DNA of 64,000 bases from RHKX01 sp963823275 (GTDB lineage: Bacteria > Actinomycetota > Thermoleophilia > Solirubrobacterales > 70-9), in assembly GCA_963823275.1 (NCBI GenBank), contig CAWGKW010000003.1, positions 1 through 64,000 on the forward strand, given 5' to 3'. A program made the position numbers and the translations under genes. Below the pieces are notes generated by a model. That model saw only the letters and a list, made by a program, of their open reading frames with translations. It ran no database searches and was not told the origin of the DNA. Below are positions 31,186 through 40,911 of the stretch, piece after piece. The stretch's first letter is position 1. Every line of letters starts with the position of its first letter.

Positions 31186-31520
31186 CGTGATCCTTCCACT
31201 AGTTGGGTCAGTTCGGCAAGTTGGCTCTGCAGGCCTCCGCAGACCTGCTCGCACAGTTCGTAGACGGCGTCGTCGGTGACGCTGTAGAGCGAGCTCGTCC
31301 CCTCCTTGCGCCGGTCCACGATCCCCGCCTGGTGAAGCACGCCCAGATGCTTGGAGGCGTTCTGCTGGCTCGTGCCGAGCCGCTCGGTGATCTCTGTCAC
31401 CGACAGCTCACCTTCGCGGAGCTGATCGAGGATGCGGATCCGGTTCGGATCGCCGATCACGCGGAAGCGCGTGGCGATCATCTCGGCAAGATCCATCGGG
31501 ATTGGGCTGGGGAGCTTCAC
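31182..31520 (-). CDS. ArsR-family transcriptional regulator
   Basis: 112 residues with an ArsR winged helix: GDPNRIRILDQLREGELSV, the recognition helix TSQQNASKHLGVLHQAG and the wing VDRRKEGTSSLYSV. Two Cys near the C-terminus (ELCEQVCGG, helix alpha-5) could form a metal or persulfide sensor site. GTG 31520 has AAAGG eight bases upstream; an ATG at 31496 is an alternative. It heads the DUF2892-MMPL operon and presumably represses it. Confidence 0.88.
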   Translation of the reverse strand: MKLPSPIPMDLAEMIATRFRVIGDPNRIRILDQLREGELSVTEITERLGTSQQNASKHLGVLHQAGIVDRRKEGTSSLYSVTDDAVYELCEQVCGGLQSQLAELTQLVEGSR

Positions 31521-31559
31521 TCGGGTTACCTTTCACCGCTTCACTACTGTCTAGTTGTA

Positions 31560-31588
31560 AATATAGGGAAGGGGAATACATCTGTCAA
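31560..31588 (-). promoter_or_regulatory. Strong promoter of the arsR operon
   Basis: On the minus strand TTGACA (31588-31583), a 17-bp spacer and TATATT (31565-31560) form a near-consensus housekeeping promoter about 35 bases upstream of the ArsR start. It is the clearest promoter in the window. Confidence 0.75.
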
Positions 31589-31645
31589 GCGTGGCGGTCC
31601 ACGGTAGGGTCGCCCCCGCACCGTTTCGGATTAGGAGGAGAGACC

Positions 31646-33190
31646 TTGACCGTTGCCCCAGTACCCCCCGCGCCCGAGATCCCCGACGTGGATCTCGCCA
31701 CCTTCACGCTGGCCAGGGCCGCCGAGCTGGGCGACAAGCCCGCCTTGATCGACGGGCCGACCGACCGGACGATCACGTTTGCGGAACTCGCCCGCGACGT
31801 CGAGCTGCTCGCCGGCGCGCTCGCGGCCAGGGGGATCGGCAAGGGCGACGTCGTCGCGATCTACATGCCCAACCTCCCCGAGTACGCGGTGGTATTCCAG
31901 GGCGTGGTGCGCGCGAACGCCACGAACACCACCGCAAACCCGCTCTACACCCACCAGGAGCTGGGTCACCAGCTCGTCGACTCGGGGGCGCGGATGATCT
32001 TCACGGTCGCGCAGTTCCTCGAAACGGCCCGTGCCGCCGCCGAGCACGCAGGGATCGCCGATATCGTCGTCGTCGGTGAGGCCGAGGGGGACGATCCGAC
32101 CCTGGCCGACCTTCTGGCCGAGGGCGCGCCCCCACCCGAGATCGACGTCGATCCGGCCACCGACCTCGCGGTGCTTCCCTACTCGAGCGGGACCACCGGC
32201 CTGCCGAAGGGGGTGATGCTGACCCACCGAAACCTGATCGCCAACGTCCTGCAGATCAACGAGACCTTCGACCTGGACGAGGGGGACGTGCTGATCGGCG
32301 TGCTTCCGTTCTTCCACATCTATGGGCAGTCGGTGATCATGAACCTCGGGCTGCGCAGCGGAGCGACGGTGGTCACGATGCCGCGATTCGACCTCGACCA
32401 GTTCCTCGGGCTGATCGGCGAGCATCGAGTGACCCTGGCCTACGTCGTGCCTCCGATCGCTCTCGCCCTCGCCAAGCATCCGGCCGTTGAGGACGCGGAC
32501 TTCTCGAGCCTGCGACTGATCATGTCGGGCGCCGCCCCGCTCGGTGCCGAGCTCTCCAACGCGGTATCGACGCGCCTCGGCGTGCCGACGATCCAGGGCT
32601 ACGGCATGACTGAGACCAGCCCGGTGACGCATGTCTCGCCGATCGAGCCGGAACGGATCAAGGGCGGCTCCATCGGGCTTCCGGTCCCGGGTACGGAGTC
32701 CCGCCTGGTCGATCCCGACTCCGGGGAGGACGGAACGAGGGGGGAACTGTGGATCCGTGGCCCCCAGGTCATGGCCGGCTACCTCAACAACGAGGAGGCG
32801 ACCGCCTTGACGATCGACTCCGATGGCTGGCTCCACACCGGCGACGTCGCCGAGATCGACGAGGACGGCTACTACTCGATCGTCGACCGGCTCAAGGAGT
32901 TGATCAAGTACAACGGGTTCCAGGTGCCGCCCGCCGAGCTCGAGGCGATTCTGATCACCCACCCTGCGATCGCCGACTGCGCGGTGATCGGAGTCCCCGA
33001 CGAGGCGGCCGGTGAGCTGCCCAAGGCCTTCCTCGTCGTCTCCGGCGACGTCACCGACGAGGAGATCATGGAGTTCGTGGCGGAGAAGGTCTCACCGCAG
33101 AAGAGGGTCAGGCTGATCGAGCGGATCGAGCAGATCCCGAAGTCCGCCGCCGGCAAGATCCTCCGCCGCCAACTGGCGAACAAGGATTGA
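31646..33190 (+). CDS. AMP-dependent acyl-CoA ligase (4-coumarate--CoA ligase-like)
   Basis: 514 residues. YSSGTTGLPKGVMLTHRN is the P-loop, YGMTETSP the second ATP motif, GWLHTGDVAEIDEDGYY the hinge, and PKSAAGKILRR carries the catalytic Lys. The whole resembles plant-type 4-coumarate/long-chain acyl-CoA ligases, which form acyl-AMP then acyl-CoA. TTG 31646 is chosen because AGGAGGAG lies just upstream; an in-frame start at 31502 would run back over the divergent arsR promoter. Substrate unknown. Confidence 0.92.
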   Translation: MTVAPVPPAPEIPDVDLATFTLARAAELGDKPALIDGPTDRTITFAELARDVELLAGALAARGIGKGDVVAIYMPNLPEYAVVFQGVVRANATNTTANPLYTHQELGHQLVDSGARMIFTVAQFLETARAAAEHAGIADIVVVGEAEGDDPTLADLLAEGAPPPEIDVDPATDLAVLPYSSGTTGLPKGVMLTHRNLIANVLQINETFDLDEGDVLIGVLPFFHIYGQSVIMNLGLRSGATVVTMPRFDLDQFLGLIGEHRVTLAYVVPPIALALAKHPAVEDADFSSLRLIMSGAAPLGAELSNAVSTRLGVPTIQGYGMTETSPVTHVSPIEPERIKGGSIGLPVPGTESRLVDPDSGEDGTRGELWIRGPQVMAGYLNNEEATALTIDSDGWLHTGDVAEIDEDGYYSIVDRLKELIKYNGFQVPPAELEAILITHPAIADCAVIGVPDEAAGELPKAFLVVSGDVTDEEIMEFVAEKVSPQKRVRLIERIEQIPKSAAGKILRRQLANKD

Positions 33191-33238
33191 CCCGGCCGAA
33201 GCCGACGCGCAGCGGAGGATCCGGTCGGATTCATCCCC

Positions 33239-34348
33239 CTACAGCTGGGGTGAATCGGGCTCGAGGCCGAGGATGATCCGGCCCGCGAGCTCGAACGTCG
33301 CCGGCGCGACGATCATGTGCTGGGCGGCGGTGTGGACGTCGCGAAGCCGCCGCTCGGCGATCCCCGCGTAGAGCCCTCCGGAGCCGCTGAGACGGTGGGT
33401 GAGATCGACGACTTCGACGGCGGTGCGGGCGGCATGGGTCGCCGCGAGCCGGAGGCCGAGTCGGTGCTCGATCTCGAGCGGATCGCCGCCCTGGGCCACG
33501 GCCCACGCGTCGGCGACCGCCGCGGACACACCGGCCCGGGCGGCGCGGAGCGAGGCCTCGGCGGCGGCGATCGCCTCCTGGGTGGTGCCGCGATCGGCGA
33601 GGCTGCGGGAGCTGCCGGCCGGCCTGCGGGCGGCTGCGACCTCATGGATGTCACCGAGCGCCCCGGCGGCAAGGCCGGTGCAGACGGCTGAGACGGACAG
33701 CGCGAGCAGACCGAAGAGCGGGAAGGCGAAGAGCGGCCCCGCCGAAACGGGGGATCCGCCGGCGAGGTCGACGACCTGCTCGGCGGGAAGGGCGATATCG
33801 GTGACGGTGACGTCGTGGCTCCCGGTCGCTCGCAGCCCGAGCGAGTCCCAGGTCTCGATCACCTCGACCTGCTCGCGCGCCACCACGGCGTAGAGCGGGC
33901 CGCGCTCGGGGTGAACGCAGCCGAGCCCGACGACCTCGGCGTGAGCGATCCCACTGCCCAGCGGCCAGCGCCCCGAGAGCCCAAGCAGACCGTGATCGCC
34001 GCCTGCCGGGCGCAGCTTGCCGCGCGGCGCGAAGATGCCCGCCGCGATGGCCGGCGGCTCGCCGAACATGCGACGGGCAACCGCCGTCGGCAGGTAGGCC
34101 GCCACCAGCCCGGCCGTCGCTCCGATCGCGGCGCACCACCCGGCCGACCCATCGGCGGCGGCTATCGCCTCGATCATGGCGATCAACTCCGCCGGCTCGA
34201 CCTCGCCGCCTCCCAGATCCTCAGGAACCAGCGCCGCGAAGATCCCCGTTTCGTCCAGCGCGGCGATCGTGGCGGGGCTGAGCGCCCGCGCGCGCTCGTT
34301 TTCGGCGGCCGCGGCGCCGATCGTCGCGATCGTCTCGGGTTCAGCCAC
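33239..34348 (-). CDS. Acyl-CoA dehydrogenase-like flavoprotein (HsaA/flavin monooxygenase type)
   Basis: 369 residues. It has the acyl-CoA dehydrogenase fold: an N-terminal helical part (LVPEDLGGGEVEPAELI, DGSAGWC), a middle beta domain (WPLGSGIAHAEVVGLG, LRATGSHDVTVTDIALP) and a C-terminal four-helix part (VEVVDLTHRLSGSGGLY). The catalytic Glu of true dehydrogenases is not seen; the sequence fits the group of FMN-dependent monooxygenases and related proteins. GTG 34348 overlaps the LLM-gene stop by eight bases, so the two flavin proteins form an operon. Confidence 0.82.
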   Translation of the reverse strand: MAEPETIATIGAAAAENERARALSPATIAALDETGIFAALVPEDLGGGEVEPAELIAMIEAIAAADGSAGWCAAIGATAGLVAAYLPTAVARRMFGEPPAIAAGIFAPRGKLRPAGGDHGLLGLSGRWPLGSGIAHAEVVGLGCVHPERGPLYAVVAREQVEVIETWDSLGLRATGSHDVTVTDIALPAEQVVDLAGGSPVSAGPLFAFPLFGLLALSVSAVCTGLAAGALGDIHEVAAARRPAGSSRSLADRGTTQEAIAAAEASLRAARAGVSAAVADAWAVAQGGDPLEIEHRLGLRLAATHAARTAVEVVDLTHRLSGSGGLYAGIAERRLRDVHTAAQHMIVAPATFELAGRIILGLEPDSPQL

Positions 34349-35190
34349 GACGATGCTCGTCGGCCAGGGCTGCGAGGAACCCGACGTACTCGGCCACCTG
34401 CTCCGGCGGCCCGGAGGGAAGGTAGAAGACGGCTCGATCGACCCCCGCGTCGGCGTAGCGGCGCAGGGCTTCCGCCTCCGGCTTGACCGCGTAGAAGGTG
34501 ACCGGCACGCGGTTCCTGCCGGCCGTGGCGGCACGGTTCTGAAGCTCGCCGATCCGGCCCGCCAGCTCGCTGAGGCGAGTCTCGGGATTGGGGATCCAGC
34601 CGTCGGCCAGGTCGACGACCCGGTCGAGGGCGCCGTCGGAGTTGCCGCCGACGAGGATCGGCGGATGGGGGTGCTGGACGGGCTTGGGCCACGACCAGAT
34701 CGGGTCGAAGTCGACATGGCGGCCGTGGTAGGAGGCCTCTTCTCTGGTCCAGATCTCGACCATCGCCTCGAGCCGTTCGCGCATCAGGGTGAATCGGGTC
34801 CGCGGTTCGGTCCCATGATTGGCCATCTCCTCCCGATTCCACCCGGCGCCGACCCCGAACAGGAAGCGGCCGTCGGAGACCCGGTCGATCGTCGCCACCT
34901 GCTTTGCGGTCGTAATCGGGTCGCGCTCGACGATCAGGCAGATGCCGGTCCCGATGAGCAGTCGCTCGGTCGCGGCAGCCGCCGCCGTGAGGGCGATGAA
35001 CGGGTCGTAGATCCGCCTGTACTCGTCCGGCAGATCGCCGCCCGCTGGATAGGGCGTCTCGCGGCTGACCGGAATGTGGGTGTGCTCGGGGAACCAGAGC
35101 GACTCGAAGCCGTGGCCCTCGGCGAGCCGGCCCAGAGCCGCCGGTTGGATGGTCTCGGCGGTGGGAAAGATCTGACAACCCGAACTTCAC
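34341..35190 (-). CDS. LLM-class flavin-dependent oxidoreductase (frameshift near start)
   Basis: About 283 residues. After MKFGLS the frame changes near 35175, then reads IFPTAETIQPAALGRLAEG, SLWFPEHTHIP, LIVERDPITTAKQVATIDRVS, GRFLFGVGAGWNREEM and PILVGGNS, typical of F420/FMN-dependent luciferase-like oxidoreductases. The one-base disturbance so close to the start could be a sequence error. GTG 35190 is the start. It probably works with the downstream acyl-CoA-dehydrogenase-like protein. Confidence 0.83.
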
Positions 35191-35233
35191 GCGCCCACCC
35201 TAATGGGCACCGCCCACCCCGTAGGATTTACCC

Positions 35234-36189
35234 ATGCGCATCCCCGAACTCCTCGAAGCCGGCGGCGACCCATGCTTCTCATTCGAGTTCTTCCCGCCGA
35301 AGACCGAAGCGGGCGTCGCGGAACTGTTCGAGAGCATCGAGGATCTGAATCGGCTCGAGCCGCGCTTCGTCTCGGTCACCTACGGGGCGGCCGGCTCGAC
35401 CCGTGACGGCACGGTCGAGATCACGACCCGGATCAAACGCGACTACGGCATCGAGACCATGGCCCACCTGAGTGTGGTCGGCGAGAAGATCGAGGGAATC
35501 GAGTCGATTCTCGATCGGCTGGCCGCTGCGGGAATCGAGAACATCCTCGCGCTCCGAGGCGATCCGCCTCGCGGAGCTGGGGTCGTTCACCCCCGAGCCG
35601 GGCGGGCTGCAGAGCTCCGCCCAGCTCGCGGAGTTCATCCGCGGTCGCGAATCGACCTCGGAGTTCGGCATCGGCGCCTCCTGTTTTCCCGAGGTTCACC
35701 CCGAGGCCGAGGACCCCCGAGGCCGACATCTCCTTCCTGCGCGAGAAGGTCGACGCGGGGGCCGAGTTCCTGATCAGTCAGCTCTTCTTCGACAACGCGG
35801 TCTACTTCAGCTGGGTCGAGCAGGTGCGGGAGGCCGGAATCGATGTCCCGATCATCCCTGGGATCCTGCCGATCATCTCCCGCGAAGGCCTGCACCGTTT
35901 CTGCGGCGTATGCGACGCGAAGATCCCGGAGCGGCTCGACGACCAGCTCGCGGCGCTCGACGGGGACCCCGATGCGGAGCGCGCGTTCGGGATCGCCTAT
36001 GCGTCTCTGCAATGCGAGCAGCTGCTCGCCGCCGGGGCGCCGGGCATCCACTTCTTCGTGCTCAACCGGGCGACCTCGGTGAAGGCGATCCTCGGCGCGA
36101 TCAGGGCGAGCCGGCCCTGGGAGCGAACCGGCGGGGAGATCCTCGCCAGCCAGCCCGCGGCACCAGCTAGGCGCCGGTCAACCAGCTGA
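35234..36189 (+). CDS. metF: Methylenetetrahydrofolate reductase (two frameshifts)
   Basis: About 315 residues. CFSFEFFPPKTEAG at the start, FVSVTYGAAGSTRDGT, MAHLSVVG, NILALRGDPPR and the later FLISQLFFDNAVYFSWVE are signatures of MetF, the FAD enzyme that makes 5-methyl-THF for methionine synthesis. The frame shifts near 35570 (after GDPPR) and near 35718 (after EVHPEAEDP), and the sequence resumes perfectly each time. Loss of MetF would usually require methionine uptake, so read error is likely. It converges on the PTE-family gene with a short overlap. Confidence 0.9.
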
Positions 36190-37156
36190 CGGGGTTGCCC
36201 ACGAGCATCGTCTCGAACTGCGCCTCCGAAACCCCGGCCTCCCGCAGCTCGGGGATGACCCTGTCAGCGACGATCCGGATCGTCCAGTCCTTGACCATCC
36301 CGGCTTCGGCGAGCTGGGCGGCGACCTCGGGCGGGAACCAGTCGATCGTCGCGCAGGAGTCGGCGGAGATGAAGAGCTGGGAGGCGTATCCACGCTCGAG
36401 CAGAGCCACCGTCACGGCCTGACGCTGATCGAAGGGGAGATACATCTCGATCCCGTAGCGGTCGAGCCCGGCGTAGATCCCCTTCTGCAGCAGCCGCTCG
36501 ATGTAGTCGGCGTCGGGACTGTCGCCGCAGTGGGCGATCTGGACGCGGGAGAGGTCGGCGCCCTCCTCCTCGAATATCTCGATCTGCCGCGGGGCCGTAT
36601 CGCTGGCCGGCCGCGAGTGGGCCATGATCGGGACGCCGGTGCGCAGATGGGCCCGGGCGGCCGCGCGGTGGACCTTCTCGACGTTCTCGGTGACGCCCGG
36701 CTCGTCGGCCGCGCACTTGATGAAGGCGGCCTTGATCTCGGTTCCCTGAATCCCGTCCTCGATGTCGGCGACGAACATGTCGGCGATCTGGTCGGGGCTG
36801 CGAGAGATGAAGAACGGCGGCAGGTGGTCGTAGGTGTAGATGCCGGTGCAGGGGACGACCTGTAGGCCGGTCTCGGCGGCGACCCGGGCCATGAACGCCA
36901 CGTCGCGGCCGATGAACATCGCGGTTGGATCGCAGATCGACCTGACCCCGAGCTCGATCGCTGCCTCGGCGGCCTCGACCGCCATCCGGTACTCGCCGCC
37001 GGGCTCGACCGCTTCGGGCGGGTCGCCGCCCAGGGTCGGGGCGTTCGGCCACTGGAAATGGACCGCCTCGTCGCGGGTCATCAGGTGCTCGTGGATCAGC
37101 GTCGTGCCGAGCTCGTCGGCCTCGATTGCGCCGGTGACCGTCTCGATCGTCGCCAT
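36167..37156 (-). CDS. Phosphotriesterase-family hydrolase (lactonase-like)
   Basis: 329 residues, a TIM-barrel amidohydrolase. LIHEHLM provides the two first-metal His, AAFIKCAAD the Lys expected to be carboxylated, MAHSRP and IAHCGD further His ligands, and FISADSC the final Asp. The full binuclear centre is therefore present. Such enzymes (PTE-like lactonases) hydrolyse lactones and sometimes phosphotriesters. ATG 37156 gives the usual family start before the HxH motif. Confidence 0.88.
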   Translation of the reverse strand: MATIETVTGAIEADELGTTLIHEHLMTRDEAVHFQWPNAPTLGGDPPEAVEPGGEYRMAVEAAEAAIELGVRSICDPTAMFIGRDVAFMARVAAETGLQVVPCTGIYTYDHLPPFFISRSPDQIADMFVADIEDGIQGTEIKAAFIKCAADEPGVTENVEKVHRAAARAHLRTGVPIMAHSRPASDTAPRQIEIFEEEGADLSRVQIAHCGDSPDADYIERLLQKGIYAGLDRYGIEMYLPFDQRQAVTVALLERGYASQLFISADSCATIDWFPPEVAAQLAEAGMVKDWTIRIVADRVIPELREAGVSEAQFETMLVGNPVSWLTGA

Positions 37157-37244
37157 GGGTGCACTCTATCCCTGAGCGGGGTGGCATGGCGATCAACGGC
37201 CGCTCGTCCATGCGGCGGGGACGGGTCCGCTAGATTCCGCGCCC

Positions 37245-38006
37245 GTGGCAAGCCGCAAGGAAGAGAAGGAGCGCCTGCGCCAGGAGCGCGTCGACGCCGA
37301 GCGCCAGGCTTCGGCCTCCGGCCGCAGCCGCCTGATCATCGGCTACGTCGTCGCCGGCGCGCTGGCCCTGCTGATCGTCGTCGGCCTCGTGATCGCCGTC
37401 ACCGGCGGCGGCGGGGACGACGAGTCCGCCGGCGGCAGCACCACCGCCACCGGCGACAACGTCAACACCGATTTCGGCGGGGTCGTGCCCGACGGCGTCA
37501 CCGTGGACAACCGCGAGGGCACCCCGCCACCTGAGATCGCGCTCGGCGACCTCACCGCCGCCGCCAATGCCGCAGGTTGCGAGCTGCAGCTCGACCTCAA
37601 AGACGAGGGCAGCACCCACCTCGACCCCAAGTCCGAGGAGCTTCCCGACTACGCCACCAACCCACCCACGTCCGGCGACCACTACCCGGTGGCGCTGGCC
37701 GACGGAGCCTTTCTCGAGACCCCGAGCCCCGGCAACTTCATCCACGCGCTCGAGCACGGCCGGGTCGAGATCCAGTACAGCCCGGACCTCTCCGAGGAAA
37801 ATCAGCTCGCCCTCAAGGGTGTCTTCGACGCCGACCGGCCCGGCATGGTCCTCTTCCCCAACGGCGACATGCCCTACGAGGTCGCGGTCACCGCCTGGAC
37901 CCAGTTGATGACCTGCGACACGTTCGAGGGCGACACGACCCTCGACGCGATCCAGGACTTCCGCGATTCCTACCGCGGTCGGGGACCCGAAGCAATCCCC
38001 TTCTAG
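37245..38006 (+). CDS. DUF3105 membrane-anchored protein
   Basis: 253 residues. A charged N-terminus rich in Lys/Glu/Arg (residues 1-28), one membrane helix (residues 29-50), a Gly/Ser/Thr linker, then the extracytoplasmic DUF3105 domain with YATNPPTSGDHYP, NFIHALEHGRVEIQY and a late AWTQLMTCDTF. The conserved His residues look like a metal or catalytic site, but no function is established. GTG 37245 is the start. Common in actinobacteria. Confidence 0.85.
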   Translation: MASRKEEKERLRQERVDAERQASASGRSRLIIGYVVAGALALLIVVGLVIAVTGGGGDDESAGGSTTATGDNVNTDFGGVVPDGVTVDNREGTPPPEIALGDLTAAANAAGCELQLDLKDEGSTHLDPKSEELPDYATNPPTSGDHYPVALADGAFLETPSPGNFIHALEHGRVEIQYSPDLSEENQLALKGVFDADRPGMVLFPNGDMPYEVAVTAWTQLMTCDTFEGDTTLDAIQDFRDSYRGRGPEAIPF

Positions 38007-38029
38007 ATAACTCCGGCCAGATGCTCCGC

Positions 38030-38244
38030 TGCGCGTCCGCTCTGGCCGGGCGGCTCGGTGTTGCCGCTCGGCAGGGGCGTCAGGTTGAGATTGGGTGGGC
38101 TCCGCTGCGCGTCCGATCCGGTCGGGTTGCGCGGTGTTATCGCTCGGCAGGGGCGTCAGGTTGAGATTGGGTGGGCTCCGCTGCGCGTCCGGTCCGGTCG
38201 GGTTGCGCGGTGTTGCCGCTCGGCAGGGGCGTCAGGTTGAGATT
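38030..38244 (+). repeat. 76-bp tandem repeat (nearly three copies)
   Basis: Units end at 38092, 38168 and 38244; the last two are complete and differ at three or so bases, and the first is partial and more diverged. Core sequences are GGCTCCGCTGCGCGTCCG, TCGGGTTGCGCGGTGTT and CGGCAGGGGCGTCAGGTTG. Reading frames through it are artefacts. It fills most of the 306-bp gap between DUF3105 and the amidase genes. Confidence 0.85.
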
Positions 38245-38312
38245 GGGTGGGGCGGTGGGCTCCGCTTGCATCCGGAACTTCGTCTTCATCCCGGTGTTGA
38301 GCCTTTGTAAGG

Positions 38313-39482
38313 ATGTACTCACGGTTGATGTCCCTCCGGCGGCTCCCATTCGCAGTTCTGATCGCGGCCTCCGCGGCCCTCGTCTGGGCCGTGGCGCCGG
38401 CGCTCTCGACCCAGCTCTACCGACCCGAAGCGGTGGACTTCACCCAGCCCGTACCGCCGTCGGAGCAGCTCCGCCGGCCCGGCGCAGAGGCCGCTCGGAT
38501 CGCCGATCGGCGTGGCGGATACGGGATCGAGGGGCCGGTTCTCTACCGCAGCCTCCCCGTTGAGGCCCCTCACCGCTTCGATCTGGTCGGGATCGCCGGG
38601 CAGATGCATGCGCTCGAGTTCCGGGTCCGAACCGACGGCGGGGTGTGGACCGGCTGGGTCGAGACGGACAACGGCGACCCCCTCTACACCGGTGGCAGCG
38701 ACCAGGTTCAGATCCGCAGCCGGGGGGTGCCGATTCGCGGCGACCTCCACTACGTCAACGTGAGCGGGGACACCACGTTCACCGGTGGGCTGATCAACGA
38801 CCTCCGCGGCGGGGTGAACTCGGCGATGGTGTCGCTCGCCGGCGTACCCGAGGCCTCCGCCGCCTCCCCCGAGCCGGACTTCGTCAGCCGCCGGGAGTGG
38901 GGCGCCAAACAGGATCAGGGCGGGTGTGCGCCTCGCACCAGGCCGAAGATGGGCAGGATCAAGGCCGGCGTCGTCCACCACACGGTCAGCACCAACGACT
39001 ACAGCGAGGCCGAGGCGCCCGGAATCGTGCTCGGGATCTGCCGTTATCACCGGAACGGAAACGGCTGGAACGACATCGGCTACAACGCCCTCGTCGACCG
39101 CTTCGGCAACATCTACCAGGGCCGCGCCGGGGGGATGTCGCGTCCGGTGGTCGGCGCTCACGCCGAGGGCGTCAACGACCAGACGACCGGGGTCGCTTCC
39201 ATCGGCACCTACTCCAAGGACAAGCCCTCGCAGGCAACCCGCAAGGGGATCGTCACCTACCTCGCCTGGAAGTTCGACCTGACCGGCATCTCGGCGACCG
39301 GCTCCACCCGCCTGACCTCCGACGGCGGGTCGAGCCAGAAGACCCCCAAGGGCGACCCGATCAGGGTCAAGCCGATCTTCAACCACGGCACCACCAATTA
39401 CACCGAGTGCGCGGGGGCCCGGATGAACAAGCTGATCCCCAAAATCCGCCGGGACGTCCGAGCGCGGTTGGACGGGAGCTGA
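38313..39482 (+). CDS. Secreted PGRP-type N-acetylmuramoyl-L-alanine amidase
   Basis: 389 residues with a signal peptide (LPFAVLIAASAALVWAVAPALS). A beta-rich middle part precedes the peptidoglycan-recognition domain (from about residue 190): SRREWGAK, VVHHTVS (zinc His), YNALVDRFGNIYQGR (catalytic Tyr region), VVGAHAEGVN, and NHGTTNYTECAG (second His and Cys ligands). It should cleave between MurNAc and L-Ala in the cell wall. AAGG precedes ATG 38313; an in-frame ATG at 38328 starts closer to the signal peptide. Confidence 0.9.
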   Translation: MYSRLMSLRRLPFAVLIAASAALVWAVAPALSTQLYRPEAVDFTQPVPPSEQLRRPGAEAARIADRRGGYGIEGPVLYRSLPVEAPHRFDLVGIAGQMHALEFRVRTDGGVWTGWVETDNGDPLYTGGSDQVQIRSRGVPIRGDLHYVNVSGDTTFTGGLINDLRGGVNSAMVSLAGVPEASAASPEPDFVSRREWGAKQDQGGCAPRTRPKMGRIKAGVVHHTVSTNDYSEAEAPGIVLGICRYHRNGNGWNDIGYNALVDRFGNIYQGRAGGMSRPVVGAHAEGVNDQTTGVASIGTYSKDKPSQATRKGIVTYLAWKFDLTGISATGSTRLTSDGGSSQKTPKGDPIRVKPIFNHGTTNYTECAGARMNKLIPKIRRDVRARLDGS

Positions 39483-39555
39483 GGACCGAGCCGTCGATCG
39501 GTTCGGTGCGCCGGCTTCACCCCCTCGCGAAGTGGGCCCGGCGGTGTTTGCGGGA

Positions 39556-40409
39556 TCACCCCCCCAGCGAGAGGCTCGAGTCGGAGTTCAGGCAGTCCCT
39601 GACTCCCTGCGCGATCAACCGCGCTCGAAGGTCGGCCCCCTCGGCGATCGGATGGAGGTCGTCGGCCTGCATCAGCTCGGGATGGGTTGCCACGGCGTTG
39701 GCCCAGTCGGGAACCTCGGTGCCGGGTCGGGAGGAGGCGAAGTCCTCGACGACCCGGTTCTTGCCGGTGGAGTCGACCCCGTCGACGCTCAGGCCGTGGA
39801 TCGTCGGTACGACCATGCAACGGTCGCCGACGATGTCGGAGACCGCATCGAGATTGCCGGCGAGAATCTCGGGGTAGTTGGGGTTGTCGTTGGTGCCGGC
39901 GTCGAAGACGATGACGGACTGCGCGGGGTCGTAGCTCTCCTGGAACAGATCGAAGAGCTGAAAGCTGTTGTAGCCGCCCTCGGCGTTGACCGTGAGCGGC
40001 ACGGAGGGCAGGTACTGGTCCAGGTAGGGGGAGGTGAGGACCTCGAGGCTGTCGCCGATGACCAGGACCTCGCCGGAGCCCTCGAGGTTCAGACTCTCGC
40101 TCGCGACAGCCTCGGCCTCGCCCTCCGGAACCACCGCCTTCGCGGCGGCGAGCGTTCCGCGCCGGTTGCCCAGCGTGCGACCCTGTCGCTCGCCGATGGC
40201 AGCGCCGGCTCGGCGGCCCCGGCTCAATTCGCCGACCGAGCCCTTCGACTCGAGCGACGTAGAAGGCGGTCTCGCGCCGACTCTCTCCGCTCGACCGCCG
40301 CGTCCCTCGCGTCCGGGGCTGCCGAGGAACCCAGGGCGTAGCCCCCGATCGTCGCCGCGCCGACGAGCAGCGCGCGCAGAGCAGGAGGGTGATGCGACCT
40401 GCGGCTCAC
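39556..40409 (-). CDS. Membrane-anchored SGNH-like hydrolase (frameshifted)
   Basis: About 284 residues. GTG 40409 starts an anchor helix (ALRALLVGAATIGGYALG) and an Arg-rich linker. After a frame change near 40258 it continues into an SGNH-type domain: VLVIGDSLEVL (block I), NAEGGYNS, FDAGTNDNP (block III) and DDLHPIAEGA (block V, Asp-x-x-His). It may remove or transfer acyl groups on surface glycans. The adjacent acyltransferase on the other strand carries a related SGNH domain, supporting a joint role. Confidence 0.72.
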
Positions 40410-40433
40410 GGGCTCGCGACGATGTCACGTCGC

Positions 40434-40740
40434 TACTGGTCCGGATCGCCTGGGCGTCGTTCTCGAAGGTGCTGCGTGAAGGCGGCCTGAACGGAGTCGC
40501 GATAGGCGTCCTCGAAGGCCGTCCGCCGTCCGTCGTCGAACCCGATCGCGTAACCAAGGGCCTCGCCGGTCGCGGCGCCGCTCGTCCGGCCGGCCTGCTC
40601 GCCGGCGGCACGGGCGGCGAGTCGAGGTCCTTCCCGGTCCCGTTACCGACCGCGTACCCGCCGACGGCCCCCGCACATGCGAACAGCAGAGGCCCGACGA
40701 CCGGGCGACGAGCTTGCTTCGCGATCCCTCGGCTGCTCAT
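40434..40740 (-). CDS. Small membrane-anchored protein (frameshifted)
   Basis: About 101 residues. ATG 40740 is followed by a basic start and a helix (VVGPLLFACAGAVGGYAVG) much like the anchor of the next gene. A frame change near 40620 leads to AARAAGEQAGRTSGAATGEALGYAIGFDDGRRTAFEDAYRDS in outline and a stop at 40434. No domain recognised. The similar anchors suggest that the two genes arose from each other or act together. Confidence 0.5.
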
Positions 40741-40911
40741 CCCCGATGGTCTTCGGCTACCGCCTCCCCGGGCGTCCCGAGTCCTCTCCCGCGGACTCGT
40801 CCCCCGCCTTCTCGTTGTCGGGCCTCGCCATCGAGGGAAGCGTAGTCAAACTCGGCGTACCGCGGCGACCCCCCTGCCCGCTTTAATGACTTGCCCCAGG
40901 GGGACTGAACG

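Noticed and set aside
31502..31645. N-terminal extension of the acyl-CoA ligase
   Set aside because: It overlaps the arsR promoter, is unconserved, and a strong AGGAGGAG precedes TTG 31646.
38030..38310. Coding ORFs through the 76-bp repeats
   Set aside because: They lack start signals and domains; the frame stays open only because of GC-rich repeat sequence.
40757..40831. 24-codon ORF upstream of the small anchored protein
   Set aside because: No ribosome-binding site or conservation can be seen; probably the 5' untranslated region.
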